NCBI GenBank assembly: GCA_021151695.1
Contig: JAGKWU010000008.1
Span: 186,001-250,000 of the forward strand
Direction of reading: 5' to 3'
DNA from: Cellvibrionaceae bacterium
GTDB lineage: Bacteria > Pseudomonadota > Gammaproteobacteria > Pseudomonadales > Cellvibrionaceae
DNA length: 64,000 bases
Part shown: piece after piece, positions 8,120 through 17,312 of the stretch
Position numbering within the stretch: position 1 is the stretch's first letter
Layout: each line of letters starts with the position of its first letter
Translations under genes and position numbers: made by a program
The notes under the pieces: generated by a model
Seen by the model: the letters and a program-made list of their open reading frames with translations, nothing else
Told to the model about the DNA's origin: nothing
Database searches by the model: none

Positions 8120-9889
8120 TCAGGTTGATCTGGGTTTGAGAAGGTGTCTGCCAGCTGTCTCGGTGCTGGTCATTCGCTCCAGAGTGTTGTTGTGCCATGT
8201 CTGTACGTTTCCAGGAATATCGGGATTCAAGTAGGATTGGTCAAACGCCCTCGCGCTATCGAGCGCTGAAATATCCACATCATTGAACCCATCATGGCCG
8301 TCATCAGCAGCACGGTACCACTCAAGAAAAACGGAGGCATAGTCGGCCTTGCGCGCGCCCAACCCGGTTTTCACTTTATAGCTGGTATTAAATCGCAATT
8401 TTGCTTTTGAACGTGGCAAGTTATCGCCATTTTGCTGGTTGAGATATACGAGGCTTGCGATAAGACCGATGCTTTCACGTTTATGACCTAATTGCTGACC
8501 TGCGGTAACACTTAAATCCCCAAAGCCTGATTGATCGAGAAGGGTCAATCCGCTTGGGCTTATACGTGTTGCAGGTTCGGGAAAATATATTCTGAATATG
8601 TCTGCATTTTTGGCTGTTGTTCGCGCTGCAATCTCAGCTTTGTCGTATTCATCTGAAAACTTTTTTAACGCCTTGTCGCGTTTTGCGGTGTCGACTGCAC
8701 CCATAGCCGTAAATGCCAGGCGAATCGCATCGTTGCCTATTACTTCTGTCCAATCCCAACTGTAAACCCCTGCTTCAGCCAGCCAATCCGTTTTAATGTT
8801 TCCATTATCATCTGTTTCTACATCATCCGTCTTGGTGGTGAGACCACCTACATCGCTATCGATTGATTCGGTTTGGGTTTTGCTGTCGGTGAGAGACGGC
8901 CATCCGAGGCCGTTTCCTACGGCGGCATGCCAGAGTTTGTAAGATTCAAATGCTGCAAAACGCAAAAATGAGTAATCCACCTCGTTTCTGTTGTTGGGGG
9001 CATTTTGACGTGGAATTTCGAAGGCACCGGACTGAAATATTCGGCTCACAACCTCGCCGCCAGATCTGGCTTCGTCAGCTCTGATTCGGTTGGCAACATT
9101 CGCTTGGTTAGCGTTAATTATTTCGTTATAGCTGGAGCGATTATGACCCGCCGTTACACCTGCCAAGGCACCGGCGGCAACGGCTTTGTTAGAGAGTATC
9201 CATGCATAGGTTCCGCTAGGTAATTCATTGGCGTAAGGCGAAACCGTTTGGGTCGCACTGATGATACCAATTTTTAGTTTTTTTAATTTACCTTGGATAA
9301 CGGCCGACCCGGTACCTTTCAATGAGGTTTTGCGTTCTGCAAATTGCAAACTTCCGGTTTGCATGGCCTTCTCGCCCATCGCATCCGCTTCGGCTTCTAA
9401 CCCTGCATCATCATTTACTGGAACATTTCCCTTCATTTGCATTGTAGGTCTGACACGTCCTTGAGCTTGCTGTACAACATGCCATGCCTCGTGTGGTAAA
9501 TGTTTTTCTTGTCCCGGCGCCATATGTATATCGCTGCCTTGCGCGTAAGCGTGAGCATTTAATTGGGCTGGTTTGTCCGAGTTATAGTGAACCCTGACAT
9601 GATCCATGCTCATACCCGACAGTGATTCAATGCCTGCTTTTAACTGGTTTGGCAATCCGGTGTTGTTGGGCTTTTCTTGTTGTTGAATGATTTTTTGCTG
9701 GGTGACTGGTGAGTTTTTCATCGCAGCTTGACCTGCAAGCTGTGATGTTGTTTGAGGACTATTGGCCATAAGGCTTTCAAGCTTGAGTTGAATGCCAGCA
9801 GAAGGGCGAGAGTCTGTTATTGTTGCGACGCCTTGGGATTGCGAATGTTGAGGCTGAGGTGAACTATCAGCTTTGGTGGTTTTGTACAT
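8120..9889 (-). CDS. DUF4157 / eCIS-core domain protein, putative toxin or effector
   Basis: The product has 589 residues. Residues about 78-178 match the DUF4157 core from memory: GLPNQLKAGIESLSG, VRVHYNS, a HEAWH zinc-peptidase-like motif at 133-137, and an LEAEADAMG segment. Such domains occur in proteins loaded into or released by extracellular contractile injection systems and in polymorphic toxins. The C-terminal 380 residues match nothing I recognise and would be the effector part. A 70-residue Gln/Ser-rich disordered leader precedes the core. No signal peptide and no injection-system genes are visible here. The sequence is more AT-rich than its neighbours. The ATG at 9889 has a GAGA element about 10 bases upstream. 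Confidence 0.8.
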   Translation of the reverse strand: MYKTTKADSSPQPQHSQSQGVATITDSRPSAGIQLKLESLMANSPQTTSQLAGQAAMKNSPVTQQKIIQQQEKPNNTGLPNQLKAGIESLSGMSMDHVRVHYNSDKPAQLNAHAYAQGSDIHMAPGQEKHLPHEAWHVVQQAQGRVRPTMQMKGNVPVNDDAGLEAEADAMGEKAMQTGSLQFAERKTSLKGTGSAVIQGKLKKLKIGIISATQTVSPYANELPSGTYAWILSNKAVAAGALAGVTAGHNRSSYNEIINANQANVANRIRADEARSGGEVVSRIFQSGAFEIPRQNAPNNRNEVDYSFLRFAAFESYKLWHAAVGNGLGWPSLTDSKTQTESIDSDVGGLTTKTDDVETDDNGNIKTDWLAEAGVYSWDWTEVIGNDAIRLAFTAMGAVDTAKRDKALKKFSDEYDKAEIAARTTAKNADIFRIYFPEPATRISPSGLTLLDQSGFGDLSVTAGQQLGHKRESIGLIASLVYLNQQNGDNLPRSKAKLRFNTSYKVKTGLGARKADYASVFLEWYRAADDGHDGFNDVDISALDSARAFDQSYLNPDIPGNVQTWHNNTLERMTSTETAGRHLLKPRST

Positions 9890-10074
9890 GGCAGTCTCTT
9901 TTCATTTCGGTGAATAAGAACCGTTAATGAGATGGTGTTAATGTCGCATGATAAGAGGGCAGTCGCTGTCGCTGCAGGCGAAATACAGGTTTCAGCCAAT
10001 CAGCGAAAACCTGGTGTCTGGAGAGTGTAGCTTAGGTGAAAGAGCGTGGTCGATAGTGTTAGGTGTCGTGGGCA

Positions 10075-10491
10075 TCACGTCCGGCTTTCAAGCCAGCTCT
10101 CAAGAATCAACCGCGCTGCAATTGAATCAACTGGATTGTTTTTATAATCGCGCGAACCACCGCGACTCATAACTTCGCCTTTGGCTTCAAAACTGCTCAG
10201 GCGTTCGTCCACCATTTCTACTTTTACGCCGAAACGGCCGTGCAGGCGATTCCCAAATTTGCGCGCGCGGGCGCTGAGTTCGCTTTCGCTGTCATCCATG
10301 TTTAAGGGTAATCCCACCAGAACAAGATCCGGTTTCCATTCGTTAATCAGTTTCTCAATCTGATTCCAATCAGGGACACCGTCTTTTGCCTTCAATCCGG
10401 GAAGCGAATTTGCCGAAGAGGTAATTGTTTGACCGGCAGCGACGCCAATATTTTTTGTGCCATAGTCAAAGGCGAGCAGGGTTTTGATCAT
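10075..10491 (-). CDS. ruvX: RuvX/YqgF Holliday junction resolvase-like nuclease
   Basis: This 138-residue RNase H-fold protein has LAFDYGTKNIGVA at the N-terminus, a central VLVGLPLNMD strand, the VEMVDERLSS active-site segment and a C-terminal DSIAARLIL helix. The acidic residues D9, E98-region and D126-region fit the catalytic triad of the YqgF family. The family is linked to 16S rRNA 5' processing and to junction resolution; which applies here is not shown by sequence. It lies 21 bases downstream of algH, the conserved pairing. Confidence 0.95.
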   Translation of the reverse strand: MIKTLLAFDYGTKNIGVAAGQTITSSANSLPGLKAKDGVPDWNQIEKLINEWKPDLVLVGLPLNMDDSESELSARARKFGNRLHGRFGVKVEMVDERLSSFEAKGEVMSRGGSRDYKNNPVDSIAARLILESWLESRT

Positions 10492-10512
10492 GATTGGAAG
10501 AAAGGCGCCGGC

Positions 10513-11109
10513 TTAAGCGTGGCCGGCGATGCTGCTGATAAGGTTGACATCGATTCCCAGTGATTGCGCAGCAACGGTCCAGCGCTGCTCGAAAGGAGTG
10601 TCGAAAATAATGTGTTTGCTGGCGGGCACCGTAAGCCAGGAGTTGGCTGCTATCTCGGCTTCAAGTTGACCCTCGTCCCAACCGGCGTAACCCAGGGCGA
10701 CAATAAATTGTTGCGGGCCTTCATCACGCGCCAGAGCGGCAATAATGTCGCGCGAGGCGGTAAGACTAAGCTCGTCGGATACCTTGAGCGTTGAGTGCCA
10801 TTCGCTGTCATTGCTGTGCAATACAAAGCCGCGTTCGCGCTGTACCGGGCCGCCCGCCATTACGGGCAACATACCAGTGCGGTGGCCAGCACCCATATCC
10901 ATCTGTGCGAATATTTCGTTCAGGGTCATGGGCATGGGGTTGTTGATGACTATACCCATAGCGCCTTGGCTACTGTGCTCGCAGATATAGGTGACGCTGT
11001 GGGAAAAAGAGGTCTCATGCATACTGGGCATGGCGATCAGGAAGTGGTCGCAAAGGCTGCCGGGCACGAGTTCACTGGCGTCTATTTGATTGCTGTGTTT
11101 TGTGGTCAT
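10513..11109 (-). CDS. algH: YqgE/AlgH family protein (DUF179)
   Basis: The 198-residue product has the family marks: LCDHFLIAMPSM, TYICEHSSQGAMGIVINNP, GGPVQRERGFVLH and LGYAGWDEGQLEAEI. The role is unclear; in Pseudomonas it was named for an effect on alginate regulation. I chose the ATG at 11109 because family homology begins about 13 residues later. The upstream in-frame ATG at 11220 would overlap tonB and add 37 residues without homology. It lies between tonB and ruvX as in Pseudomonas. Confidence 0.93.
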   Translation of the reverse strand: MTTKHSNQIDASELVPGSLCDHFLIAMPSMHETSFSHSVTYICEHSSQGAMGIVINNPMPMTLNEIFAQMDMGAGHRTGMLPVMAGGPVQRERGFVLHSNDSEWHSTLKVSDELSLTASRDIIAALARDEGPQQFIVALGYAGWDEGQLEAEIAANSWLTVPASKHIIFDTPFEQRWTVAAQSLGIDVNLISSIAGHA

Positions 11110-11185
11110 GCTTCTGAGTATTGGGCCATTTGGATGGGAAAACAAGCTGGCGACGCAAATTTGCTGCGTAAAGGCAGCGAGGTCT

Positions 11186-12103
11186 TTACTCAGCGCTGGT
11201 GCTAAAACCGGTAATCTCAAAGTTCCAGGTACGGATGATCTGCAAACGGTCGGATTGCATGCGTATTTCGGGTGGGAATTTTGCGAAAGGTGCAGACAGG
11301 CGCACTATCTGGCGCGCAGCGTCATCTAATATGCGTTTGCCGGAGGATTGCAAAATCTCTATCTGATAGATGGTGCCGTCGGGGTTGATCACGACTGACA
11401 GGCGCAGGCTGCCGGTAATGCGTTTGGCCAGCGCTTCCTTGGGGTAATTGCGATTGCCGATGCGCTCAACTTTCTCGCCCCATTCATGCAGGTATTTTGC
11501 ATCATAGGACTCTTTGGCTGATACCGAGGTCAGGGTGCGAATGCGCGGGCGCTTGGCATACTCCTGGCGCTGCTTGTCGAGCTTGGCTTGCAGGCTGGCG
11601 ATTTCATTTGTGGTGGCGCTCTGGTTTTCCAGCAGACCGTCACGCTTTTGTTGCTCTTGCTCCGGATCGGGATTTTTTACCGTCGTGGTTTTAAAACTGC
11701 TTTGGCCAATAGTAGTGACTATTTCCTGCTGCTTTTTATCGTTGGGCGAGGTCTTGGCGACTTGCGGTATCGGGTTTACTTCGCGCACCTGGGTATCGGC
11801 AAATTCGGCCTGGCGCTCGGTGGTTAACTGGCGGGCCTTGTCTTCGGTGCCGCTGGCTTCCTGATTGTGTTGCGCGAGAAAGTCTGCCTCCTTTGGCGCT
11901 TTGGCCGCCTTGTGGGTGGCCAGGGTGATTTCGATCGTTTGCGAGCCTTTGCTGGCGGGTGGCAGCTTGAAGTTAATGCCGAGGATGATCAGCGCATGCA
12001 GTGCAATAGCCACAAAGAGCGTAAAGCTCAGGCGATCGCCAGCATCAACCGGCGCAAGGTCTGGCCCGGTATTGGCTTGATCAACTGCCGCCACTGCGTT
12101 CAT
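11186..12103 (-). CDS. tonB: Energy transducer TonB family protein
   Basis: The product has 305 residues: one N-terminal transmembrane helix (about residues 25-45, LFVAIALHALIILGI), a long Gln/Lys/Glu-rich periplasmic linker, and a C-terminal TonB domain (TGSLRLSVVINPDGTIYQIEILQSSG, then an RIL-DDAARQIVRLSAPF helix). It would couple the proton motive force to an outer-membrane receptor, or serve surface motility, as reported for the Pseudomonas TonB3 encoded at this position. The start overlaps the gshB stop by four bases (ATGA), so the two are translationally coupled. No exbB/exbD genes are nearby. Confidence 0.93.
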   Translation of the reverse strand: MNAVAAVDQANTGPDLAPVDAGDRLSFTLFVAIALHALIILGINFKLPPASKGSQTIEITLATHKAAKAPKEADFLAQHNQEASGTEDKARQLTTERQAEFADTQVREVNPIPQVAKTSPNDKKQQEIVTTIGQSSFKTTTVKNPDPEQEQQKRDGLLENQSATTNEIASLQAKLDKQRQEYAKRPRIRTLTSVSAKESYDAKYLHEWGEKVERIGNRNYPKEALAKRITGSLRLSVVINPDGTIYQIEILQSSGKRILDDAARQIVRLSAPFAKFPPEIRMQSDRLQIIRTWNFEITGFSTSAE

Positions 12104-13068
12104 AGAGAGTAATCCGGCTGCTGTGCCAGGCGATGGGATATTGCATCTATTAAAAGGCCGCCTATGTCAGTGCCATAAGCCTTGTCGATTTCACGCGCAC
12201 AGGTGGGGCTGGTGACGTTAATTTCAGTCAGGTAGCTGCCAATCACGTCGAGCCCCACAAACAGTAAACCTTTCTCTCGCAAGGTGGGCGCTACCTGGCT
12301 TACGATCCAGCGATCCTGCTCTGACAATGGTTGGGCGACGCCGCTGCCGCCGGCAGCCAGATTGCCACGGGTTTCGCCTTTGGCGGGAATGCGCGCGAGG
12401 CAGTAATCCACTGGAACGCCATCCACTACCAGAATGCGCTTGTCTCCTTCGGTAATTTCGGGGATGTAGCGCTGCGCCATGATGGTCTGGGTGCCCATAT
12501 TGGTAAGGGTTTCCAATATCACGCCCACGTTGGGATCATCTTGCCTGCAGCGGAAGATGCGACTCCCACCCATTCCATCCAGTGGTTTAAAAATTACATC
12601 GCCATGTTGGCGATGAAAGTCGCGCAGCAAGCGATTGTCGCGGCTGACAATACCCGGTGGGCAACATTGCGGGAATTGGGTAGCAAAGACTTTTTCGTTG
12701 CAGTCGCGCAGGCTGCGCGGATCGTTAACAACCAGTGTGCCCTGCTTTTGCGCCGTTTCAAGAATATAGGTGCTGTAAATAAATTCGTTGTCGAACGGCG
12801 GGTCTTTGCGCATGAGGATGACGTTCAGCTCGGCAAGCGGGCGATCCTCTGTCAGGCCCAGATTGTAAAAATCATCAGGGTCTTCGCTTACCGTAAGATT
12901 GCGCATAGTGGCACGGGCTTCGCCATGGGCAAGGTAGAGATCGCTCTGCTCCATATAGTGCAGCGACCAACCGCGCGCCTGGGCGGCCAGCAAAAGTGCC
13001 AGAGTGGTGTCTTTATAGAATTTGATATCGGCGATGGGGTCCATCACTACGCCCAGTGACACTGTCAT
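12100..13068 (-). CDS. gshB: Glutathione synthetase
   Basis: This 322-residue ATP-grasp ligase joins gamma-glutamylcysteine and glycine. Characteristic segments are the N-terminal VVMDPIADIKFYKDTT, the ATP-grasp FKPLDGMGGSRIFR, and the C-terminal GLDVIGSYLTEINVTSPT. I chose the ATG at 13068, which gives the usual family length; the frame is open to 13206 but the added residues resemble no gshB leader. It is first in a gshB-tonB-algH-ruvX minus-strand run divergent from pilG, an order shared with Pseudomonas. Confidence 0.96.
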   Translation of the reverse strand: MTVSLGVVMDPIADIKFYKDTTLALLLAAQARGWSLHYMEQSDLYLAHGEARATMRNLTVSEDPDDFYNLGLTEDRPLAELNVILMRKDPPFDNEFIYSTYILETAQKQGTLVVNDPRSLRDCNEKVFATQFPQCCPPGIVSRDNRLLRDFHRQHGDVIFKPLDGMGGSRIFRCRQDDPNVGVILETLTNMGTQTIMAQRYIPEITEGDKRILVVDGVPVDYCLARIPAKGETRGNLAAGGSGVAQPLSEQDRWIVSQVAPTLREKGLLFVGLDVIGSYLTEINVTSPTCAREIDKAYGTDIGGLLIDAISHRLAQQPDYSL

Positions 13069-13229
13069 GTGGAAATCTCGCGTGGCTGTATTGCGGTTGT
13101 TGTGAATGGGGCCTAAAGTTAAAGCCAAGTTTACACATTGTAATCGGGGCGCAAACGTTAAGTCCTGGGGCGGTTTAAAGCAAGGGTATGGCGCACAGAT
13201 ATGCAATCATAATCAGCTGCTCTAAAAAA

Positions 13230-13257
13230 TTGGATTTGATAACAGATTCTTTATAGT
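13230..13257 (+). promoter_or_regulatory. Candidate sigma-70 promoter for the pilG operon
   Basis: A TTGGAT at 13230-13235 and a TATAGT at 13252-13257, 16 bases apart, lie about 170 bases before pilG in the 356-base gshB/pilG divergent region (13069-13424). The rest of that region shows no ORF worth calling. The match is moderate and untested. Confidence 0.35.
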
Positions 13258-13424
13258 TTCAAGTAGTTATGGCGAAAGCCTAAAAACTGTGTTAAAAGTT
13301 TGCACCGCGCATATTTACTACTTAAATAAATCAACAGCGGACGGCTTATTTCGGTTTAACCGGTTCCAATAGCCGCTAGCCCCATCTGGCGCATAATCGC
13401 AATAACAAAGGCATAGGTCAGAGT

Positions 13425-13820
13425 ATGGAAGTAAGTTTAGAAAGCCTGAAGGTAATGGTGATCGACGATAGTAAAACCATTCGCCGCACAGCAGAAACCC
13501 TATTGAAAAAAGCCGGCTGCATGGTGATTACCGCCACCGACGGTTTTGACGCTCTGGCAAAAATTGCCGACAGCCGCCCGGATATCATCTTCGTCGACAT
13601 CATGATGCCGCGCCTTGATGGCTACCAAACCTGTGCCCTGATCAAAAACAATTCCGAATTCAAATCAACCCCGGTCATCATGCTTTCCAGTAAAGATGGC
13701 CTGTTTGACAAAGCCAAAGGCCGCATCGTCGGCTCTGACCAATACCTGACCAAGCCATTCAGCAAAAGTGAGTTGCTGGATGCGATAGAAACCCACGTAA
13801 AGCACGTTAAGGCATCGTAG
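13425..13820 (+). CDS. pilG: Twitching motility response regulator PilG
   Basis: This 131-residue single-domain CheY-like receiver has the acidic pair in VMVIDDSKTIRR, phosphoacceptor Asp in FVDIMMPRLDGYQTC, the Thr/Ser strand IMLSSKDG and the conserved Lys in YLTKPF. In the Pil-Chp system PilG receives phosphate from ChpA and promotes pilus extension through the extension ATPase and cAMP signalling. The DxMMPRLDGYQTC wording is typical of PilG. It is the first gene of the chemosensory operon and pilH follows after 64 bases. Confidence 0.95.
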   Translation: MEVSLESLKVMVIDDSKTIRRTAETLLKKAGCMVITATDGFDALAKIADSRPDIIFVDIMMPRLDGYQTCALIKNNSEFKSTPVIMLSSKDGLFDKAKGRIVGSDQYLTKPFSKSELLDAIETHVKHVKAS

Positions 13821-13884
13821 CCCGGTTTTTACCCTCTCAAAGGACTGCTAATTTTATTCTTATAAACCTTATTTCGGAGCAGCC

Positions 13885-14247
13885 ATGGCCCGCGTATTAA
13901 TTATCGACGATTCACCAACCGAAACTTACAAGCTCACCACCATGCTGGAAAAAAACGGCCACGTAGTACTCACCGCCGAGAACGGTGAAACCGGCGTTGC
14001 CATGGCGCAAAAAGAGCGCCCCGATCTGGTGTTGATGGACGTAGTTATGCCTGGCCTGAATGGTTTCCAGGCCACTCGCCAACTGTCCAAACTGCCTGAA
14101 ACGGCCCATATTCCCGTCATTATTGTAACTACCAAAGACCAGCAGACTGATCGTGTCTGGGGTATGCGCCAAGGGGCGAAGGCTTATCTTGCCAAACCAA
14201 TTACCGCCGAAGTGCTCATGGCAGCCATGGCTGAGGTAATGGGATAA
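13885..14247 (+). CDS. pilH: Twitching motility response regulator PilH
   Basis: The product is a 120-residue single-domain receiver with RVLIIDDSPTE, phosphoacceptor Asp in LVLMDVVMPGLNGFQATR, IIVTTKDQQTDR and a Lys in YLAKPI. The MPGLNGFQATRQL phrase is typical of PilH. PilH is the second regulator of the Pil-Chp pathway and opposes PilG, either as a phosphate sink or through pilus retraction. The start follows CGGAG. Confidence 0.95.
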   Translation: MARVLIIDDSPTETYKLTTMLEKNGHVVLTAENGETGVAMAQKERPDLVLMDVVMPGLNGFQATRQLSKLPETAHIPVIIVTTKDQQTDRVWGMRQGAKAYLAKPITAEVLMAAMAEVMG

Positions 14248-14305
14248 CAGGCGAACCCTAACCATAATTACAACTAACAGCTGGTGACCCCGATGGATTT
14301 GGTCT

Positions 14306-14848
14306 ATGTCTGAACCCCAGGCCGCTTTTACGGCACTACTTGATCTGGCCCAACGCAGCCGCAGCACAGCGCGCGGCCTGCCTGCCCAAACCGATATTCG
14401 CCCTATGTGGAGCGGAATCGGTTTTTCGCTTATGGGCAGCCACTTTGTGGCACCTATTGGCGAAGTGTCCGAGATGCTGGAAGTCCCTCACTTTACTCAC
14501 CTGCCAGGTGTACAGCCCTGGGTTAAAGGGGTGGCCAACGTGCGTGGTCGCCTTTTGCCTTTATTCGATCTGGCTGCTTTTTTTGGTGATCGTTTGGTTG
14601 GTGGGCGCAAGCAAAGACGCGTGCTGATTCTGGAAACCGAAACTCTCTATTCAGGGTTAATGGTTGACCAGGTATTTGGTATGCAACATTTTCCCATGGA
14701 TGAATATAGCGATCAGTCAGGCGCTGTTGCGGACAACATTCTGCCGTTTATTACTGGCAGTTACCCCGCAGGTGAACATCGCTGGTCGCTTTTCCGGCCG
14801 GCGCTGCTGGCGGAAGACCCGCGTTTTATTAATGCGGCAAAAAGTTAA
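14306..14848 (+). CDS. pilI: CheW-like adaptor PilI
   Basis: This 180-residue CheW-domain protein should couple the PilJ receptor to the ChpA kinase. The CheW core begins near residue 40 (GSHFVAPIGEVSEML) and contains LPGVQPWVKGVANVRGRLLPLFDLAAF, the usual adaptor strand pair. The N-terminal 35 residues are Ala/Arg-rich, as in PilI. The gene keeps the pilH-pilI-pilJ order. The gap to pilJ (194 bases) is wide for this operon and holds no ORF of note. Confidence 0.93.
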   Translation: MSEPQAAFTALLDLAQRSRSTARGLPAQTDIRPMWSGIGFSLMGSHFVAPIGEVSEMLEVPHFTHLPGVQPWVKGVANVRGRLLPLFDLAAFFGDRLVGGRKQRRVLILETETLYSGLMVDQVFGMQHFPMDEYSDQSGAVADNILPFITGSYPAGEHRWSLFRPALLAEDPRFINAAKS

Positions 14849-15042
14849 TGTACCAAAAGGACAAGACAGCGAAACGTAAATTGCTGGCCGTCTAAAGCAA
14901 TACTGCGCCTGGAGCTTTCAGGCACGAGAGAACCAAAGCAAGTCATACGCAATATAAAAAGGCCAAAACCGGTAACGCCTTCATGCCTGCCGGGGTCAGC
15001 TTGGATAACAATTAAAACCTAGAGTTGGTTAGGAGTACTTAG

Positions 15043-17214
15043 ATGAAAGCAGATCCAAAGAGTCTCGTCGGTGTTTACAAGGCGAACCCTGGCATCGTCT
15101 TCGCGAGTGTTTTGGGCATACTGTCGTTCGTCGCCATGATCGGCGCCGCTTTTTATGTCCAGAAGGAAGGCGCGCAGGACCAGCGATACCTGCAACAAGT
15201 AGCGGAATTGCGTGCACAGGCCTATCGTCTGACCTCGCTCTCGCGCGAAGCTACCTCGGGCGATGAAAAAGCCTTCGGTGAACTGGCCGGCGTGGTATCC
15301 AAAATGGATAACACCTGGGTCCAGTTGTCTGCGAGCGACCCGCGCACCAAGCAAGAGCTGGCGAACCAGTTCAATGCCTATAAAGCGATTTGGGAGCGCG
15401 CCAAGAACAATGCCCAGGACATCGTTAAGAACAAAGAGTTGATCGTAACGCTCAACAACGTGGGCAAGACGCTGAATGCCAACCTCCCGAGCTTGCAGGC
15501 TGAACACACCAACGTGGTGGAGATTCTGCTGGAATCAAAAGCACCGGGTGACCAGATTTCTGAGGCGCAATTGCAATCCTGGCGCGCCGAGCGTATCGGT
15601 CGTAACGTGGATAAGATGCTCCGCGGTGACGCCGACGGTGGCGCTGCTGCCGACCAGTTCAACACCGACGCCAACGTCTATGGTCGCATGCTGCGTTCCA
15701 TGAGAGACGGTGACGCCATGATGCACATCTCCAAAGTTACCGACGCCGGTGCGCGCAACAGTCTGGATAAGATTTCCCGTCTCTACGACGCGGTAAACAA
15801 ATCTGTATCCGAGATGTTTGAAGGTTCCAAAACCCTGCTCCGCGCGCGTCAAGCGAGCGATGCGCTGCTGAACGAGTCGCCCCAACTGCTGCAAGCACTG
15901 ACTGAAATGGCCGACAAGATCGCCGCTCAGGTAGATGCCCGTCCTATCAACAACAACGTGATCCTCGGTTTGCTGGCGTTAGCGCTGGTGTCTCTGGCCT
16001 ACATTGGTGTGAACCTCTACCGTGGTACTCGTACTCGCCTGGTGGACACTGCCGATACTAACGAGCGTAACCAAACAGCGATTTTGCGTCTTCTCGACGA
16101 ACTGGCTGACCTCGCGGACGGTGACCTGACAACGACAGCAACCGTAACCGAGGACTTCACCGGTGCGATCGCGGACTCTATTAACTTCACCATCGACCAG
16201 CTGCGTATCCTGGTAGCGCGAATCAACGAAACTGCGGTAAACGTATCGGCTGCGGCGCAAGAAACGCAGCAAACAGCACTGCACCTCGCCGAAGCTTCTG
16301 AACACCAGGCGCAAGAAATTGCCGGTGCATCTGCTGCGGTAAACGAAATGGCCGTGACCATTGACCAGGTATCTGCAAACGCCGCCGAATCGGCAGCGGT
16401 AGCGGAGAGAGCGGTATCGATTGCAGGCAATGGTGCCAAGGTGGTACAGAACACCATCCACGGGATGGATACCATCCGTGAGCAGATTCAAGACACCTCT
16501 AAACGTATTAAGCGTCTCGGTGAATCGTCACAAGAGATCGGTGACATCGTAAGCTTGATTAACGACATTGCGGACCAGACCAACATCCTCGCACTTAACG
16601 CGGCAATTCAGGCATCGATGGCCGGTGACGCGGGCCGTGGCTTCGCGGTGGTAGCGGACGAAGTTCAACGCCTCGCGGAACGTTCAGCAGCGGCGACCAA
16701 GCAGATCGAAGCGCTGGTAAAAACCATTCAGAACGACACCAACGAAGCGGTAATTTCGATGGAGCAAACCACCTCTGAAGTAGTGCGCGGTGCGCGCCTC
16801 GCACAGGATGCGGGTGTGGCACTGGAAGAAATTGAAAACGTATCTACGTCACTTGCGGAATTGATCCAAAACATTTCGAATGCCGCGCGTCAGCAAGCAT
16901 CTTCCGCGGGTCACATCTCCAACACGATGAACGTGATCCAGGAAATTACCACCCAAACCTCTGCCGGTACCTCAGCTACCGCCCAGTCGATTGGTAACCT
17001 CGCCGAGATGGCCCTCGACCTGCGTGAGTCGGTAGCGGGCTTCAAACTGCCGGAAGAGGATGTCATGAACGATAGCTACAGCCACGCCTTGGCCAAACAG
17101 CCAGCGCAAGCGAGTGCAAGCTATGATTTGGCGTCCAATTCCAGCCTGGATCTCGACACCAGCCTGCTTGATGACGACGACATTTTCGCGCAACCAAAAC
17201 AAGCTAAAGCTTAA
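15043..17214 (+). CDS. pilJ: Methyl-accepting pilus chemoreceptor PilJ
   Basis: The product is a 723-residue inner-membrane receptor. One transmembrane helix lies near residues 17-40 and another near 305-327, enclosing a large helical periplasmic PilJ-type domain. A HAMP region follows, then a long cytoplasmic coiled coil with the MCP hairpin tip (IGDIVSLINDIADQTNILAL then NAAIQASMAGDAGRGFAVVA). Gln/Glu pairs in the flanking helices are candidate methylation sites for PilK. It would sense pilus contact or PilA. A good AGGAG precedes the ATG at 15043. Confidence 0.96.
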   Translation: MKADPKSLVGVYKANPGIVFASVLGILSFVAMIGAAFYVQKEGAQDQRYLQQVAELRAQAYRLTSLSREATSGDEKAFGELAGVVSKMDNTWVQLSASDPRTKQELANQFNAYKAIWERAKNNAQDIVKNKELIVTLNNVGKTLNANLPSLQAEHTNVVEILLESKAPGDQISEAQLQSWRAERIGRNVDKMLRGDADGGAAADQFNTDANVYGRMLRSMRDGDAMMHISKVTDAGARNSLDKISRLYDAVNKSVSEMFEGSKTLLRARQASDALLNESPQLLQALTEMADKIAAQVDARPINNNVILGLLALALVSLAYIGVNLYRGTRTRLVDTADTNERNQTAILRLLDELADLADGDLTTTATVTEDFTGAIADSINFTIDQLRILVARINETAVNVSAAAQETQQTALHLAEASEHQAQEIAGASAAVNEMAVTIDQVSANAAESAAVAERAVSIAGNGAKVVQNTIHGMDTIREQIQDTSKRIKRLGESSQEIGDIVSLINDIADQTNILALNAAIQASMAGDAGRGFAVVADEVQRLAERSAAATKQIEALVKTIQNDTNEAVISMEQTTSEVVRGARLAQDAGVALEEIENVSTSLAELIQNISNAARQQASSAGHISNTMNVIQEITTQTSAGTSATAQSIGNLAEMALDLRESVAGFKLPEEDVMNDSYSHALAKQPAQASASYDLASNSSLDLDTSLLDDDDIFAQPKQAKA

Positions 17215-17312
17215 TGACAACGGGCGCCTGCCGTTGTCCCAGATAGCAGATTCCCGATCTGCGTTGCAGGGCGGGGGGACATAGGCGCCGCTATTAGGTT
17301 TAGGTATTTGTT

